Shown in pieces: positions 1-7,657 of a stretch of 8,045 nucleotides of DNA (within the stretch, counting starts at the first letter, position 1; each line of letters begins with the position of its first letter). The notes under the pieces were generated by a model, which was given only the letters and a program-made list of their open reading frames with translations, was not told where the DNA came from and did no database searches. Both the position numbers and the translations under genes were made by a program. The DNA lies in assembly GCA_045535815.1 (NCBI GenBank), contig JAZSMJ010000026.1:1-8045 (forward strand), in the 5' to 3' direction. The stretch comes from JAZSMJ01 sp045535815. GTDB lineage: Bacteria > Bacillota > Clostridia > Oscillospirales > CAG-272.

Positions 1-3000
1 CACACCGATGCTTGAAGGCTTCGGCTTTATCGGCTGGAACACCGCAGCAAACGGAAATGGTACAAACTGCGAGGGCTTATATACGGCATCTTCATCTGCA
101 ACTCTGTATGCACAGTGGGCGGATACTGCCAAGCCCGCAGCTTCAATAAACTCCACAAACGAACTGGCATCATCCCAGACCGTTACAGTCAATATCAGGG
201 ACAACGTAGGTATTGAAGGCTACTATTGGGGCAAGAAACCCGTTTATTCAGAAAACAGTTTCGAAAGGGTAGACCCGTCAAAAACAAGCTACAGCCTCTC
301 AAAGGAGGTATCTGAGCCCGGAACGTACTATCTTACGGTTAAGGATACTGCAGGTAACGTTTCGCAAAGCTATGAAATCACGTTCTGCCGGACAACGCTT
401 AATCCCGGAAAGGGCAGCGTAGATATCAAAACAGTGCTCACGCAGAAGGGCTTATCCTTTACTCTGCCCGCGGTTACTCTGAAAAACCACGAATATATCG
501 GTTGGTCTGATGATTCCGAAGCTGAAATTGCAGAGTATATCAACGAGTTTGAGGTAACGTCGGATAAGGTTCTGTATGCGGTTCTTATTTCTGACGTTCT
601 GATTGTCAGCTTTAATGCAAACACAGGCGAAGGTGCACCTGAAGCAATAAAATATGATAACAACGTTGGCACAACCTTGCCCAAGGCGGTGCCCACAAAG
701 TCCTACAAGGTAACGTTCAACGCAAACGGAGGAACGGTAAATACGTCTTCTTCATCAGTATTCTGTTTGTTTGATTCATGGAATACAATGCGTGACGGCA
801 CGGGCGAAAAATATTTGGCAGGAGGTTTTTATGCTGCCGCTGAAAGTGCAACCCTCTATGCACAGTGGAAGAATCCGTCAATCGGCAATTTGCCAGAGCC
901 CACGTTTACCAGAAAGAATTTCACCGGCTGGTATACAGAGCAGGTCGGAGGCGAAAAGGTAACCTCCGAAACGCAGATTGATTCAAACGTTACTCTCTAT
1001 GCTCATTGGTCAGACGTTGATACTTATACCGTTTCTTATGACGTAAACGGCGGAACGAACGCTCCCTCTGCCCAGACCTTGTATGACAGAGAAAGCATAT
1101 ACCTCAGAGAAGAAACTCCCATAAAGAATTTCAAAATCACTTACAAAACCGACGGAGGAACAGCTTCTTCAACAAGTAAGGTTGTGAAGTGTACTTTTGA
1201 CGGCTGGAAGTCAACCTCCGGTAACGTCTATTCTTCAGGAGATCTTTTCTCTGAATATGCGGATACCGTCCTGACAGCTCAGTGGATCAATCCCACGGCA
1301 GGCAAGCTGGCGACGGCACAGAAGGACGGCAGCAACTTTATGGGCTGGTATACGGATGACGGTCAGCTTGTTTCCGATACTACGGTGATAACCGAGGATA
1401 TAACGCTGAACGCAAGATGGTCGGCGATAGCAACGTATACCGTAACCTATGATGCCAACGGCGGAACAAATGCTCCTGAACCTCAGGTCAAAATTGACGG
1501 TGACGTTCTTACTTTGACAAGAGCTACACCTGACAAATCGTTCATAATAAGCTATGATGCCAACGGCGGTGCCTGCAAGCAGGGCGTGAAGGAAGTTATC
1601 TGCGTTTTCAAAAACTGGAACGACGGTAACGGTAACGTATATTATCCTGCTGATTTGTATTCAGACAACAGCAACGTCACATTGTATGCTGATTGGGGAA
1701 CAACCAAAGCAGGTGCGCTGGAAATTCCCGAGAAAAGGGGCTATACGTTTGACGGTTGGTTCACAGAAAGAGAAGGTGGTCAGAAAATTGATGCAAGCTC
1801 TGTTATCACTTCAGACCTTACCCTCTATGCTCACTGGACGGCGAACACATATACAATCAAGTTCTTCGACGGTTCAACTCTGCTTCAGACCAAGAATATG
1901 CATTATGACGAGATTGACACCCTGAACTGTACGAATATCCCGACCAGAAACGGCTATTCGTTTATCGGCTGGGCGGAGCATCCGGGTGAAAGCGTCAAGT
2001 ATGACAACGCTGACCAGATAATCAACTTAACCGATAAAAATAACTATACAATTTCCTTGTATGCGGTATGGCTTAAGTGCGCTGCCCTTGAGGATTTGTC
2101 ATACTCGTTTATCAACAACTATGACGGATTTAACGGTAAAGCAGGCTTCCATTACGGAAAGAACTACGTTATAGGTCTCAACGTTTACCGAAACGCTTTC
2201 GGTAAAAACACCCTTGCTTCCGAGCTTTATAACAATGACGTAAACGTTCTCGGAAACCTGTGGGGCGGCAACTGCTACGGCATGTCGTCAACAGCGCTGA
2301 TGTTCAACTCAACATCGTCCTCCGGAATGGCAACCTATGATTTCAACGATAATGCGTTGCTCGTATCTGACCTTTCGGTAACCGACGTTAATGAGAATCT
2401 TAAGTACATTGACTATTCGGGTCCGCTTGGACAGAACAAGAAGGAAAGAGATATGACTCTTACGGAGTATATCGAAATAATGCAGGTTTCCCAGAAGTGC
2501 AAGCTCATTCAGGATGACTACAGGAAAAACAGAAATGACCTGAACGGTTTGTGCGAGCTTATTGAAGATGCAAAGTCCACAAACAAGTTCCCGATAATAG
2601 CTGTTTTCGGACTGGAAGGCGGTCACGCGGTTGTCGGCTATGATATCAGGAAGATAACGGATAAGGAAAGCAGACTCTACATCTATGACTGCAATTACCC
2701 CGAAACGGAAAGATATATCACTCTTAAAACCGATTCAGAGGGTAACTATACGGAATGGAATTATGACCTGAGTGCCCAGATTGAATGGGGAACAAATCAC
2801 GAAGGCTCGTGGATAAGCTACGTTCCTTATGAGGATTTTGAATACGTATGGTTAAACCGAGGCAACGGAGAGAAGCTTCAGAACAACAAGGTTAACGTTT
2901 TGATGATCAATTCCTCCAATTACGAAATCAGGGACGTTGCAGGTAACCTGATGGGCAAGTGTGAGGAAGAAACGTTTGTCTCATATGATGAAGAAATTCA

Positions 3001-3709
3001 GCAGATTTACGTTGCAGAAATGAACGTTAACACAAGCGGTCTTGTTATGGTACCGACGGATATGTATAAAATTGTTAATACAGACAATTCCGACAACGAT
3101 TTCTCCGTTACCATGGTTAACAAGGACCTCGGCGCAACGGTATCCACAACCGCGATCGAAATAACCATGGTTGTAGACGATCAGTATGACCTTAACTCCA
3201 TTGACGTCAATGCGGCAAACGGAGACAGCTACAGCATGGAGCTGTATTCATCGATGGATAACCATTATAACACGATCGCTCTGAACGGCATTGCTGACGG
3301 TACACAGATAAGCCTGTCCTGTGGCGGCGGAGACCTTAATATTACGGTAAATAACAGCACTGATGTTTCTCTGAGCGTTGACGGTGTTTCCCAGCAGTTA
3401 CCTCAGAAAAAACAGATCAAATCCATTGAAATTCTCAACAAACCCGACAAAACAGATTATACTTATAAGACCGGTAACAAGATCGACAAAGCCGGTATGT
3501 CACTTATAGTCAGGTATACAGACGGCTCAACGGAAATCGTTTCCGAAACTTCGGAATTCACCTGCTCAGGACTCAATACGTCCAAGGAAGGTGTTCAGGA
3601 AATCTCGGTTGAATATGAAGGATTCAAGACTTCGTATAACGTCAGGGTATCGTATGCATGGTGGCAATGGATAATCAGGATTCTTCTCCTGGGATTCCTT
3701 TGGTATTAA
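1..3709 (+). CDS. Large secreted B-repeat protein with papain-like cysteine peptidase core (5' partial)
   Basis: The frame is open from nt 2, and codons before the ATG at nt 8 (T-P-M) continue a repeat, so that ATG is internal and the gene starts upstream. Numbering from nt 8: end of an InlB B-type repeat (1-37, ending TLYAQW); Ig-like domain with DTAGNVS (about 40-125); further B-type repeats (about 126-688, many ending LYAxW); cysteine-peptidase-like core (about 694-965); beta-rich region (to about 1130); group-3 Ig-like domain (about 1137-1214); C-terminal tail WWQWIIRILLLGFLWY. Candidate catalytic residues are C756 in GGNCYGM, H873 in GGHAVVGY, and D894/N896 in YDCNYP. These fit the Cys-His-Asn/Asp order of papain-like C39/C1 peptidases, which is an inference. 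The repeats are known as stalks or adhesive modules of surface proteins. No LPXTG motif or dockerin is visible. The protein is probably extracellular. Activity and substrate are unknown, and it could be an inactive binding protein. Confidence 0.85.
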   Translation, partial: TPMLEGFGFIGWNTAANGNGTNCEGLYTASSSATLYAQWADTAKPAASINSTNELASSQTVTVNIRDNVGIEGYYWGKKPVYSENSFERVDPSKTSYSLSKEVSEPGTYYLTVKDTAGNVSQSYEITFCRTTLNPGKGSVDIKTVLTQKGLSFTLPAVTLKNHEYIGWSDDSEAEIAEYINEFEVTSDKVLYAVLISDVLIVSFNANTGEGAPEAIKYDNNVGTTLPKAVPTKSYKVTFNANGGTVNTSSSSVFCLFDSWNTMRDGTGEKYLAGGFYAAAESATLYAQWKNPSIGNLPEPTFTRKNFTGWYTEQVGGEKVTSETQIDSNVTLYAHWSDVDTYTVSYDVNGGTNAPSAQTLYDRESIYLREETPIKNFKITYKTDGGTASSTSKVVKCTFDGWKSTSGNVYSSGDLFSEYADTVLTAQWINPTAGKLATAQKDGSNFMGWYTDDGQLVSDTTVITEDITLNARWSAIATYTVTYDANGGTNAPEPQVKIDGDVLTLTRATPDKSFIISYDANGGACKQGVKEVICVFKNWNDGNGNVYYPADLYSDNSNVTLYADWGTTKAGALEIPEKRGYTFDGWFTEREGGQKIDASSVITSDLTLYAHWTANTYTIKFFDGSTLLQTKNMHYDEIDTLNCTNIPTRNGYSFIGWAEHPGESVKYDNADQIINLTDKNNYTISLYAVWLKCAALEDLSYSFINNYDGFNGKAGFHYGKNYVIGLNVYRNAFGKNTLASELYNNDVNVLGNLWGGNCYGMSSTALMFNSTSSSGMATYDFNDNALLVSDLSVTDVNENLKYIDYSGPLGQNKKERDMTLTEYIEIMQVSQKCKLIQDDYRKNRNDLNGLCELIEDAKSTNKFPIIAVFGLEGGHAVVGYDIRKITDKESRLYIYDCNYPETERYITLKTDSEGNYTEWNYDLSAQIEWGTNHEGSWISYVPYEDFEYVWLNRGNGEKLQNNKVNVLMINSSNYEIRDVAGNLMGKCEEETFVSYDEEIQQIYVAEMNVNTSGLVMVPTDMYKIVNTDNSDNDFSVTMVNKDLGATVSTTAIEITMVVDDQYDLNSIDVNAANGDSYSMELYSSMDNHYNTIALNGIADGTQISLSCGGGDLNITVNNSTDVSLSVDGVSQQLPQKKQIKSIEILNKPDKTDYTYKTGNKIDKAGMSLIVRYTDGSTEIVSETSEFTCSGLNTSKEGVQEISVEYEGFKTSYNVRVSYAWWQWIIRILLLGFLWY
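605..1837 (+). repeat. Three tandem supra-repeats of B-type (List-Bact) modules in gene 1
   Basis: Units start at about nt 605, 1031 and 1442, at spacings of 426 and 411 nt (142 and 137 codons), each in frame. Every unit has a long module of about 90 residues (opening V-S/T-Y/F-D/N-A/V-N-G-G and ending in TLYAQW, VLTAQW or TLYADW). A short module of about 46 residues follows (GWYT/GWFT in the middle, ending TLYAHW or TLNARW). Each long module repeats its opening strand about 35 codons in. In unit 3 this appears at DNA level as an identical 18-nt match at 1447-1464 and 1552-1569. Overall the units have diverged, so recent unequal crossing-over is unlikely. A further half-related module (1838-2071, ending SLYAVW) leads into the peptidase core. 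Confidence 0.8.
2087..3400 (+). other. Cysteine-peptidase-like core plus accessory beta region, gene 1 copy
   Basis: This stretch aligns by eye with 5819-7006 of the next gene. Shared landmarks in order: LSYSF near the start; an RxAFG segment; G-G-x-C-Y-G-M with candidate nucleophile Cys codon at 2273; GHAxVxY with candidate His codon at 2624; D-x-N-Y-P with candidate Asp codon at 2687; ERYITL; a Trp-x-Asn-Arg-Gly motif; N-x-L-x-x-N-S opening the beta region; and M-x-x-x-D-L-G further on. The Cys-to-His distance is 117 residues, against 95 in the paralogue, so this copy has extra sequence after the nucleophile. The papain-like assignment rests on motif order and context, not on a search. Confidence 0.65.
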
Positions 3710-3712
3710 TTT

Positions 3713-3720
3713 GAGGAGGT
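3713..3720 (+). promoter_or_regulatory. Strong Shine-Dalgarno for gene 2
   Basis: GAGGAGGT lies 7 nt before the ATG at 3728 and a few bases after the TAA of gene 1 (3707-3709). It fixes the start of gene 2, which immediately encodes a signal peptide. The 18-nt gap has no room for a terminator or promoter, so genes 1 and 2 are very probably one transcript. Confidence 0.9.
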
Positions 3721-3727
3721 CAGATTT

Positions 3728-6700
3728 ATGAAATTTAAAAAAGCTCTTGCCGTTATCATGGTGGCGATGATGGTGTTTTCGGCAATCCCGTTAGCGGTTG
3801 CCGGAGCATCTGACGGTGTTAACGAAGATATTTTATCCGACGCTGTAATTCTTGAAGAATTTGAAAGCGTTGACGGCGACTCCGGTAGCCTTGATGCTGA
3901 GGACATTGTCATAGACGGCGATCCCGACACGTTTGAATTAAACGAAGAAATCATCCTGAATAACCTCAATATGACGAACGGTACGCCTGAAAGCGAGATC
4001 GCAGAAGAGGTTGAAGCCGCTCCCGTTCAGGGCAGCGGTGTTCAGGAGGATACTGAAATTAAAGAGTTCGAGGTTCCTGAGGGCGGCAGCGAGAATTCGG
4101 CTGAACGTACAGCGCCTGAAGGCAGTTTCGAAACCAACGCAAATGATCCTTACATAACAGTCAGCTCCTCTAACGTGAGCATCAATACAGGCGGCAGTGC
4201 AAAGATTACGGTAGGATACGGCGGAAGAACCGGAACTATTTATCTGGCATATTCAATCAACAATTCCAACGTTACAGGCAGATGGGGCTCATGGAGCAAC
4301 AGCAAAATACCGCTGACGATAAACGGTGCAAGCGCAGGTACGTCAAAGATTACATTGTATCTGAAGAGAGCTTCGGACAACAAGGTGCTGGCTACCAAAA
4401 CCGTTTCAGTAACAGTTACAAGCAAAGCAACGATTTCCGTGTCAAGCAGCAGCTTTGATACTGTTTATAACAAAACAAGACAGGTTTACGTAACCGTTAC
4501 CGGTCTTTCTTCAGGATATGTCAGATACACCTACACAAGCGGCAATAGCGTAAGCTGCTCCTGGGGTTCATGGTCAGGCAATAAAATTCCGTTGAATATC
4601 AGGGGTACGGGAGCGGGCACTTCAAAAATCACCGTTTCCGCTGTCAGCTCAAACAATACTGTTCTGGCATCAAAAACGATAACGGTAAATGTTACCAAAT
4701 CAGCTTCGATTAACCTTTCGGAAACGTCTGTTTCACCCGCTGTCGGTTCAACCTCATCGGTAAAAGTTTCATATTCAAATGCGTACGGTAACATTTATGC
4801 ACGTTATTCGATCAGCAACTCGGTTATATCCTGCAGCTGGTCAGGCTGGACACTAAAAATCGGCGCAAAGAAATCAGGAACAGCAACCGTAACAGTCGGT
4901 TTGTATAACAATTCCGATGACCTTCTTGCAACAAGAACCATAAACGTAACCGTTGGCGGAAAAGCTTCGATAAAGAGCAGCGTTTCTTCGGTTTCTTTGC
5001 AGCCCGGTGCTTCCAAAAGCATGACAATATCGTTCTCAGGTACGTCTGAAACGATTACTTATTCATACTCAATAGCGAATTCATCGGTCTGCTCCGCAAG
5101 CTGGACAGGAACGTGGAGCGGCAACTCACACGCTTTGACGGTATACGGAAAGAATCCCGGAACAACGAGTATTACGGTATACCTTTTAAGATCAAGTGAC
5201 CGCGCAACTCTTGCAACAGTAACCGTTCCCGTTACCGTTGCAGGCTCACCTACAGTCTCTCTGAGCACCTCGTCTTCATCTCTTAAGATCGGTGACCAGA
5301 CAACTCTGGGCGTTACGGCTAACAATATCAGCGGCAAGTACACACTGTCATACGGTACAAGCGGCACGTGCTTCTCTTGCTCATGGAACGGCGGCATAGT
5401 AAACAATAAAGCAAATCTTGTTATCAAGGGTACAAAATCGGGTACGGGAACCGTTACCGTATACCTTAATGTATCGGGCAAAGAGGTTGCCAGAGCTTCG
5501 TGCACAGTAACGGTAAGCGCAGGTCAGACTCCAACAATTACGTTTTCGCAGGGATCAATTTCGCTTACAAAAGGTGCAAGTTCAACAAACAGAATAAGCT
5601 TCAGCGGAACGAGCGAATCCGTTGCATTTTCATATTCGCTGAGCAACAGCAACGTTTCAGCTACGTGGGGCTCGTGGTCAGGAAACACGGTACCGCTGAA
5701 AATTACCGCTAAAAACGCAGGAAATACAACGGTTACCATTAAACTTTTGAAAGCATCCAACAAAGCCGTTCTGGCAACCAAAACTTTTACGGTAACAGTC
5801 GGCTCCGATGCGGGAGAAATAAGAGAACTCTCTTACAGTTTCTCCAACTATTCGGCAAACATCCCGCTCAGCACGTTCAGAATCGCTTTCGGAAACACGA
5901 CCAAAGCAAAAGAGCTTCACGCATCCTATTATTCTGCAGGCGGTGTTTGTTACGGTATGGGAGCTACCGCCATGATGTTCAGGGACGGAACATTCCTTAC
6001 CCCGTCATCGTTTGGCAAATCTTCCATCCTTTCCCTTTCAAAAACATCTGACAGAAACTCCACGTACAACATGGCACTCAATACGTTTATTGAGCTTATG
6101 TATATTACCCAGTTCTCAACGGTGGCACACAACGGCAAGGTTTACGGAATCGACAGCTTGTGCAAGCAGGTCGCAGCGGGTAACCGTGTGCTTGTGTGTA
6201 TAACCGGTCCGCACAACGGCAGAATGGCCGGTCATGCAATCGTTGCCTATATGCTTGATGAGGCTAACAACAGGCTTTATGTTTCAGACAGCAACTATCC
6301 CGGCGGAACAGAGCGCTATATTACCCTCAGCAAGAACTCATCAGGAAAATATACCGGATGGTCGTTTAATCTGGAAGGAAGCACCTATTGGACCAACAAC
6401 AACGGAACAATCGATTATCTGACTCAGGAGACCGTCAATAAGATGTGGAAGAATCGCGGACAGCTCCAGATTACACCGGGATGGATTTCAAATATGCTTA
6501 TAACCAACTCGGATGATTTCAAAGTTTATGACGTTGAACACAATCTTATAGCAACCTATTCGGACGGCGTTTTTGAGTCCGTATTGGAAGATGCTTATTA
6601 TGTTCCCCCCATTTCGTTGAATCTGAATGCACCCGATGGCGGAAACGAAGATAATCTTTTCTATTTCCCTGCCGAACTGTACGTCGTTGAAAACTATGAC

Positions 6701-7618
6701 GACGAAATTGACACCTTCAAGGCAAAAATGATCAGTGAGGATTTGGGTGTAAAGGTTGAAACAACCTCAAGTATGATCACCTTCTCAGTAGATGATGCCA
6801 CAAACGTTTGCAGCACAAACATCAATCTCGATGCAGATGACATTTACAATGTAACGCTGATGTCATCCAGAGAGGGCGAGGACGATATTTCCGTAAACGG
6901 TGTCGGTCTTATGGATAACACCAACCTCAAGCTCAGCATGACCAACGGCGTGCTTTCGTATAATGATACTTATGGTGCAAGCGTTTCGGTAAACAATAAG
7001 CAGGATAACTACTATACAATCGAAGCAACTGCAGGCGAGGGCGGAAAGATTTCTCCCGAAGGCACGTCCAACCCCATCAGATATGAGAATCTTACCTATA
7101 CCATCACTCCCGATGCAGGCTACGTTATTTCAGATGTACTTGTAGACGGTGAAAGCGTAGGCGTTGTAAGCGAATACACCTTCTCTCAGATTGAGAGTGA
7201 CGCAACAATCGAGGCAGTCTTTGAGAAGGCTCCCGATCCCGTTTCTCTTTCATTAAAAGCATCGTCCGTTTCTCAGTTCAACCACGGTGACAGGATAATC
7301 CTTCATGCAGTTGCGAAGAATCTTCCCGAAAATGCAAAAATCGTCTGGGAATCAAGCAATCCCGGAGCTGTTACCGTAAGCTATAGCGGAAACGGAGAGG
7401 ACTGTACGCTTGAATGCGTAGGTTCAGGTCAGGTAACGGTAACCGCAAAGATTGTTTATAATGACGGTACAGAGGTGCTTGAAAACGGCAGTGCCGTGAC
7501 CGCTCAGAAAACAGTTTCGGCAAAATCCGGATTTTTCCAGAAGCTGATAAGCTTCTTCAAGAATCTATTTAAAATTAACCGTGTGGTTGCTCAGTCGATT
7601 TTTGACATAACCTTATAA
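3728..7618 (+). CDS. Secreted Ig-repeat protein with papain-like cysteine peptidase core
   Basis: This complete gene encodes 1296 residues, starting at the ATG behind a near-perfect ribosome binding site. Residues 1-25 are a signal peptide: KFKK, a hydrophobic stretch, then AVA before likely cleavage at 25/26. Residues about 28-138 are acidic and low complexity. Six tandem Ig-like repeats follow (about 140-696), several with a WGSWSG loop. Next come the cysteine-peptidase-like core and beta region shared with gene 1 (about 698-1093), with candidate residues C741 (GGVCYGM), H836 (AGHAIVAY) and D854/N856 (SDSNYP). A divergent InlB-type repeat (about 1095-1168, EGGKISPEG to IEAVFE) and a last Ig-like domain (about 1172-1265) come after. 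The C-terminus is an amphipathic aromatic/lysine helix (GFFQKLISFFKNLFK). No LPXTG, SLH or dockerin motif is seen. It is predicted extracellular; peptidase activity is inferred and the substrate is unknown. Confidence 0.9.
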   Translation: MKFKKALAVIMVAMMVFSAIPLAVAGASDGVNEDILSDAVILEEFESVDGDSGSLDAEDIVIDGDPDTFELNEEIILNNLNMTNGTPESEIAEEVEAAPVQGSGVQEDTEIKEFEVPEGGSENSAERTAPEGSFETNANDPYITVSSSNVSINTGGSAKITVGYGGRTGTIYLAYSINNSNVTGRWGSWSNSKIPLTINGASAGTSKITLYLKRASDNKVLATKTVSVTVTSKATISVSSSSFDTVYNKTRQVYVTVTGLSSGYVRYTYTSGNSVSCSWGSWSGNKIPLNIRGTGAGTSKITVSAVSSNNTVLASKTITVNVTKSASINLSETSVSPAVGSTSSVKVSYSNAYGNIYARYSISNSVISCSWSGWTLKIGAKKSGTATVTVGLYNNSDDLLATRTINVTVGGKASIKSSVSSVSLQPGASKSMTISFSGTSETITYSYSIANSSVCSASWTGTWSGNSHALTVYGKNPGTTSITVYLLRSSDRATLATVTVPVTVAGSPTVSLSTSSSSLKIGDQTTLGVTANNISGKYTLSYGTSGTCFSCSWNGGIVNNKANLVIKGTKSGTGTVTVYLNVSGKEVARASCTVTVSAGQTPTITFSQGSISLTKGASSTNRISFSGTSESVAFSYSLSNSNVSATWGSWSGNTVPLKITAKNAGNTTVTIKLLKASNKAVLATKTFTVTVGSDAGEIRELSYSFSNYSANIPLSTFRIAFGNTTKAKELHASYYSAGGVCYGMGATAMMFRDGTFLTPSSFGKSSILSLSKTSDRNSTYNMALNTFIELMYITQFSTVAHNGKVYGIDSLCKQVAAGNRVLVCITGPHNGRMAGHAIVAYMLDEANNRLYVSDSNYPGGTERYITLSKNSSGKYTGWSFNLEGSTYWTNNNGTIDYLTQETVNKMWKNRGQLQITPGWISNMLITNSDDFKVYDVEHNLIATYSDGVFESVLEDAYYVPPISLNLNAPDGGNEDNLFYFPAELYVVENYDDEIDTFKAKMISEDLGVKVETTSSMITFSVDDATNVCSTNINLDADDIYNVTLMSSREGEDDISVNGVGLMDNTNLKLSMTNGVLSYNDTYGASVSVNNKQDNYYTIEATAGEGGKISPEGTSNPIRYENLTYTITPDAGYVISDVLVDGESVGVVSEYTFSQIESDATIEAVFEKAPDPVSLSLKASSVSQFNHGDRIILHAVAKNLPENAKIVWESSNPGAVTVSYSGNGEDCTLECVGSGQVTVTAKIVYNDGTEVLENGSAVTAQKTVSAKSGFFQKLISFFKNLFKINRVVAQSIFDITL
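4145..5815 (+). repeat. Six tandem Ig-like repeats in gene 2
   Basis: Units begin at about nt 4145, 4427, 4703, 4964, 5249 and 5528, giving lengths of 94, 92, 87, 95, 93 and 96 codons. Each runs: short strand (I-x-V/L/F-S), a S-V/S-x-x-x-G segment, a Y-S-I/L-S-N-S-type strand, a Trp-rich loop, an A/S-G-T-x-x-x-T/I-V strand and a closing LATxTxxVTV strand. The loop is WGSWSN/G in units 1, 2 and 6. It is altered in unit 4, shortened in unit 3 (which explains its length), and lost in unit 5. The pattern resembles group-2 bacterial Ig-like domains, which commonly act as spacers or binding modules. The family name is an inference. Confidence 0.8.
5819..7006 (+). other. Cysteine-peptidase-like core plus accessory beta region, gene 2 copy
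   Basis: This is the counterpart of 2087-3400 in gene 1. The candidate nucleophile Cys codon is at 5948, His at 6233 and Asp at 6287, followed by the ERYITL strand and a MWKNRG motif. The beta region opens with NMLITNS, contains MISEDLG (gene 1 has MVNKDLG), and ends just before the divergent InlB-type repeat. All candidate catalytic positions are kept in both copies, which argues against either being a decayed duplicate. Whether the beta region is part of the fold or a separate domain cannot be decided by eye. Confidence 0.65.
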
Positions 7619-7629
7619 TTCTGTAAAAC
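7602..7629 (+). promoter_or_regulatory. Weak candidate promoter before gene 3
   Basis: A perfect TTGACA (7602-7607) overlaps the last codons of gene 2. A 16-nt spacer then leads to TAAAAC (7624-7629), a 4-of-6 match to TATAAT. A perfect TATAAT (7614-7619) also lies here, but only 6 nt after the TTGACA, so the two cannot work together. The candidate could give gene 3 some independent expression. AT-rich sequence produces such matches by chance, so this is only a possibility. Confidence 0.2.
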
Positions 7630-7630
7630 A

Positions 7631-7655
7631 GGGTGCACGTTTTTAATGTGCACCT
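7631..7655 (+). other. Intergenic RNA hairpin between genes 2 and 3
   Basis: GGGTGCACGT (7631-7640) pairs with ATGTGCACCT (7646-7655) around a 5-nt loop, giving a 10-bp stem with two G-U pairs. No T-run follows on the + strand, so it does not look like a standard intrinsic terminator for gene 2. It ends a few bases before the ribosome binding site of gene 3. It more likely acts as an mRNA-stability, processing or attenuating element within one transcript. The stem is directly visible; the role is inferred. Confidence 0.55.
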
Positions 7656-7657
7656 CC

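Noticed and set aside
8..10. ATG at nt 8 as the true start of gene 1
   Set aside because: The frame is open to the window edge, and codons before it belong to the same repeat. There is no ribosome binding site or signal peptide.
605..1837. Repeat array as a CRISPR or DNA-level satellite
   Set aside because: The periodicity is in frame and matches protein modules of 137-142 codons. DNA identity between units is low, and no constant repeat/spacer pattern exists.
3675..3690. Short inverted repeat CAGGA/TCCTG near the end of gene 1 as a terminator
   Set aside because: The stem is only 5 bp, lies within coding sequence, has no T-run, and is followed at once by gene 2.
5059..5505. 148-codon open frame on the minus strand inside the Ig repeats
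   Set aside because: It lies wholly inside gene 2, opposite a repetitive Ser/Thr/Val-rich coding region, with no ribosome binding site or recognisable domain. It is an antisense shadow, as are the other minus-strand frames.
7602..7619. TTGACA and TATAAT as one promoter
   Set aside because: Both hexamers are perfect, but the spacer is only 6 nt, far from the usual 16-18.
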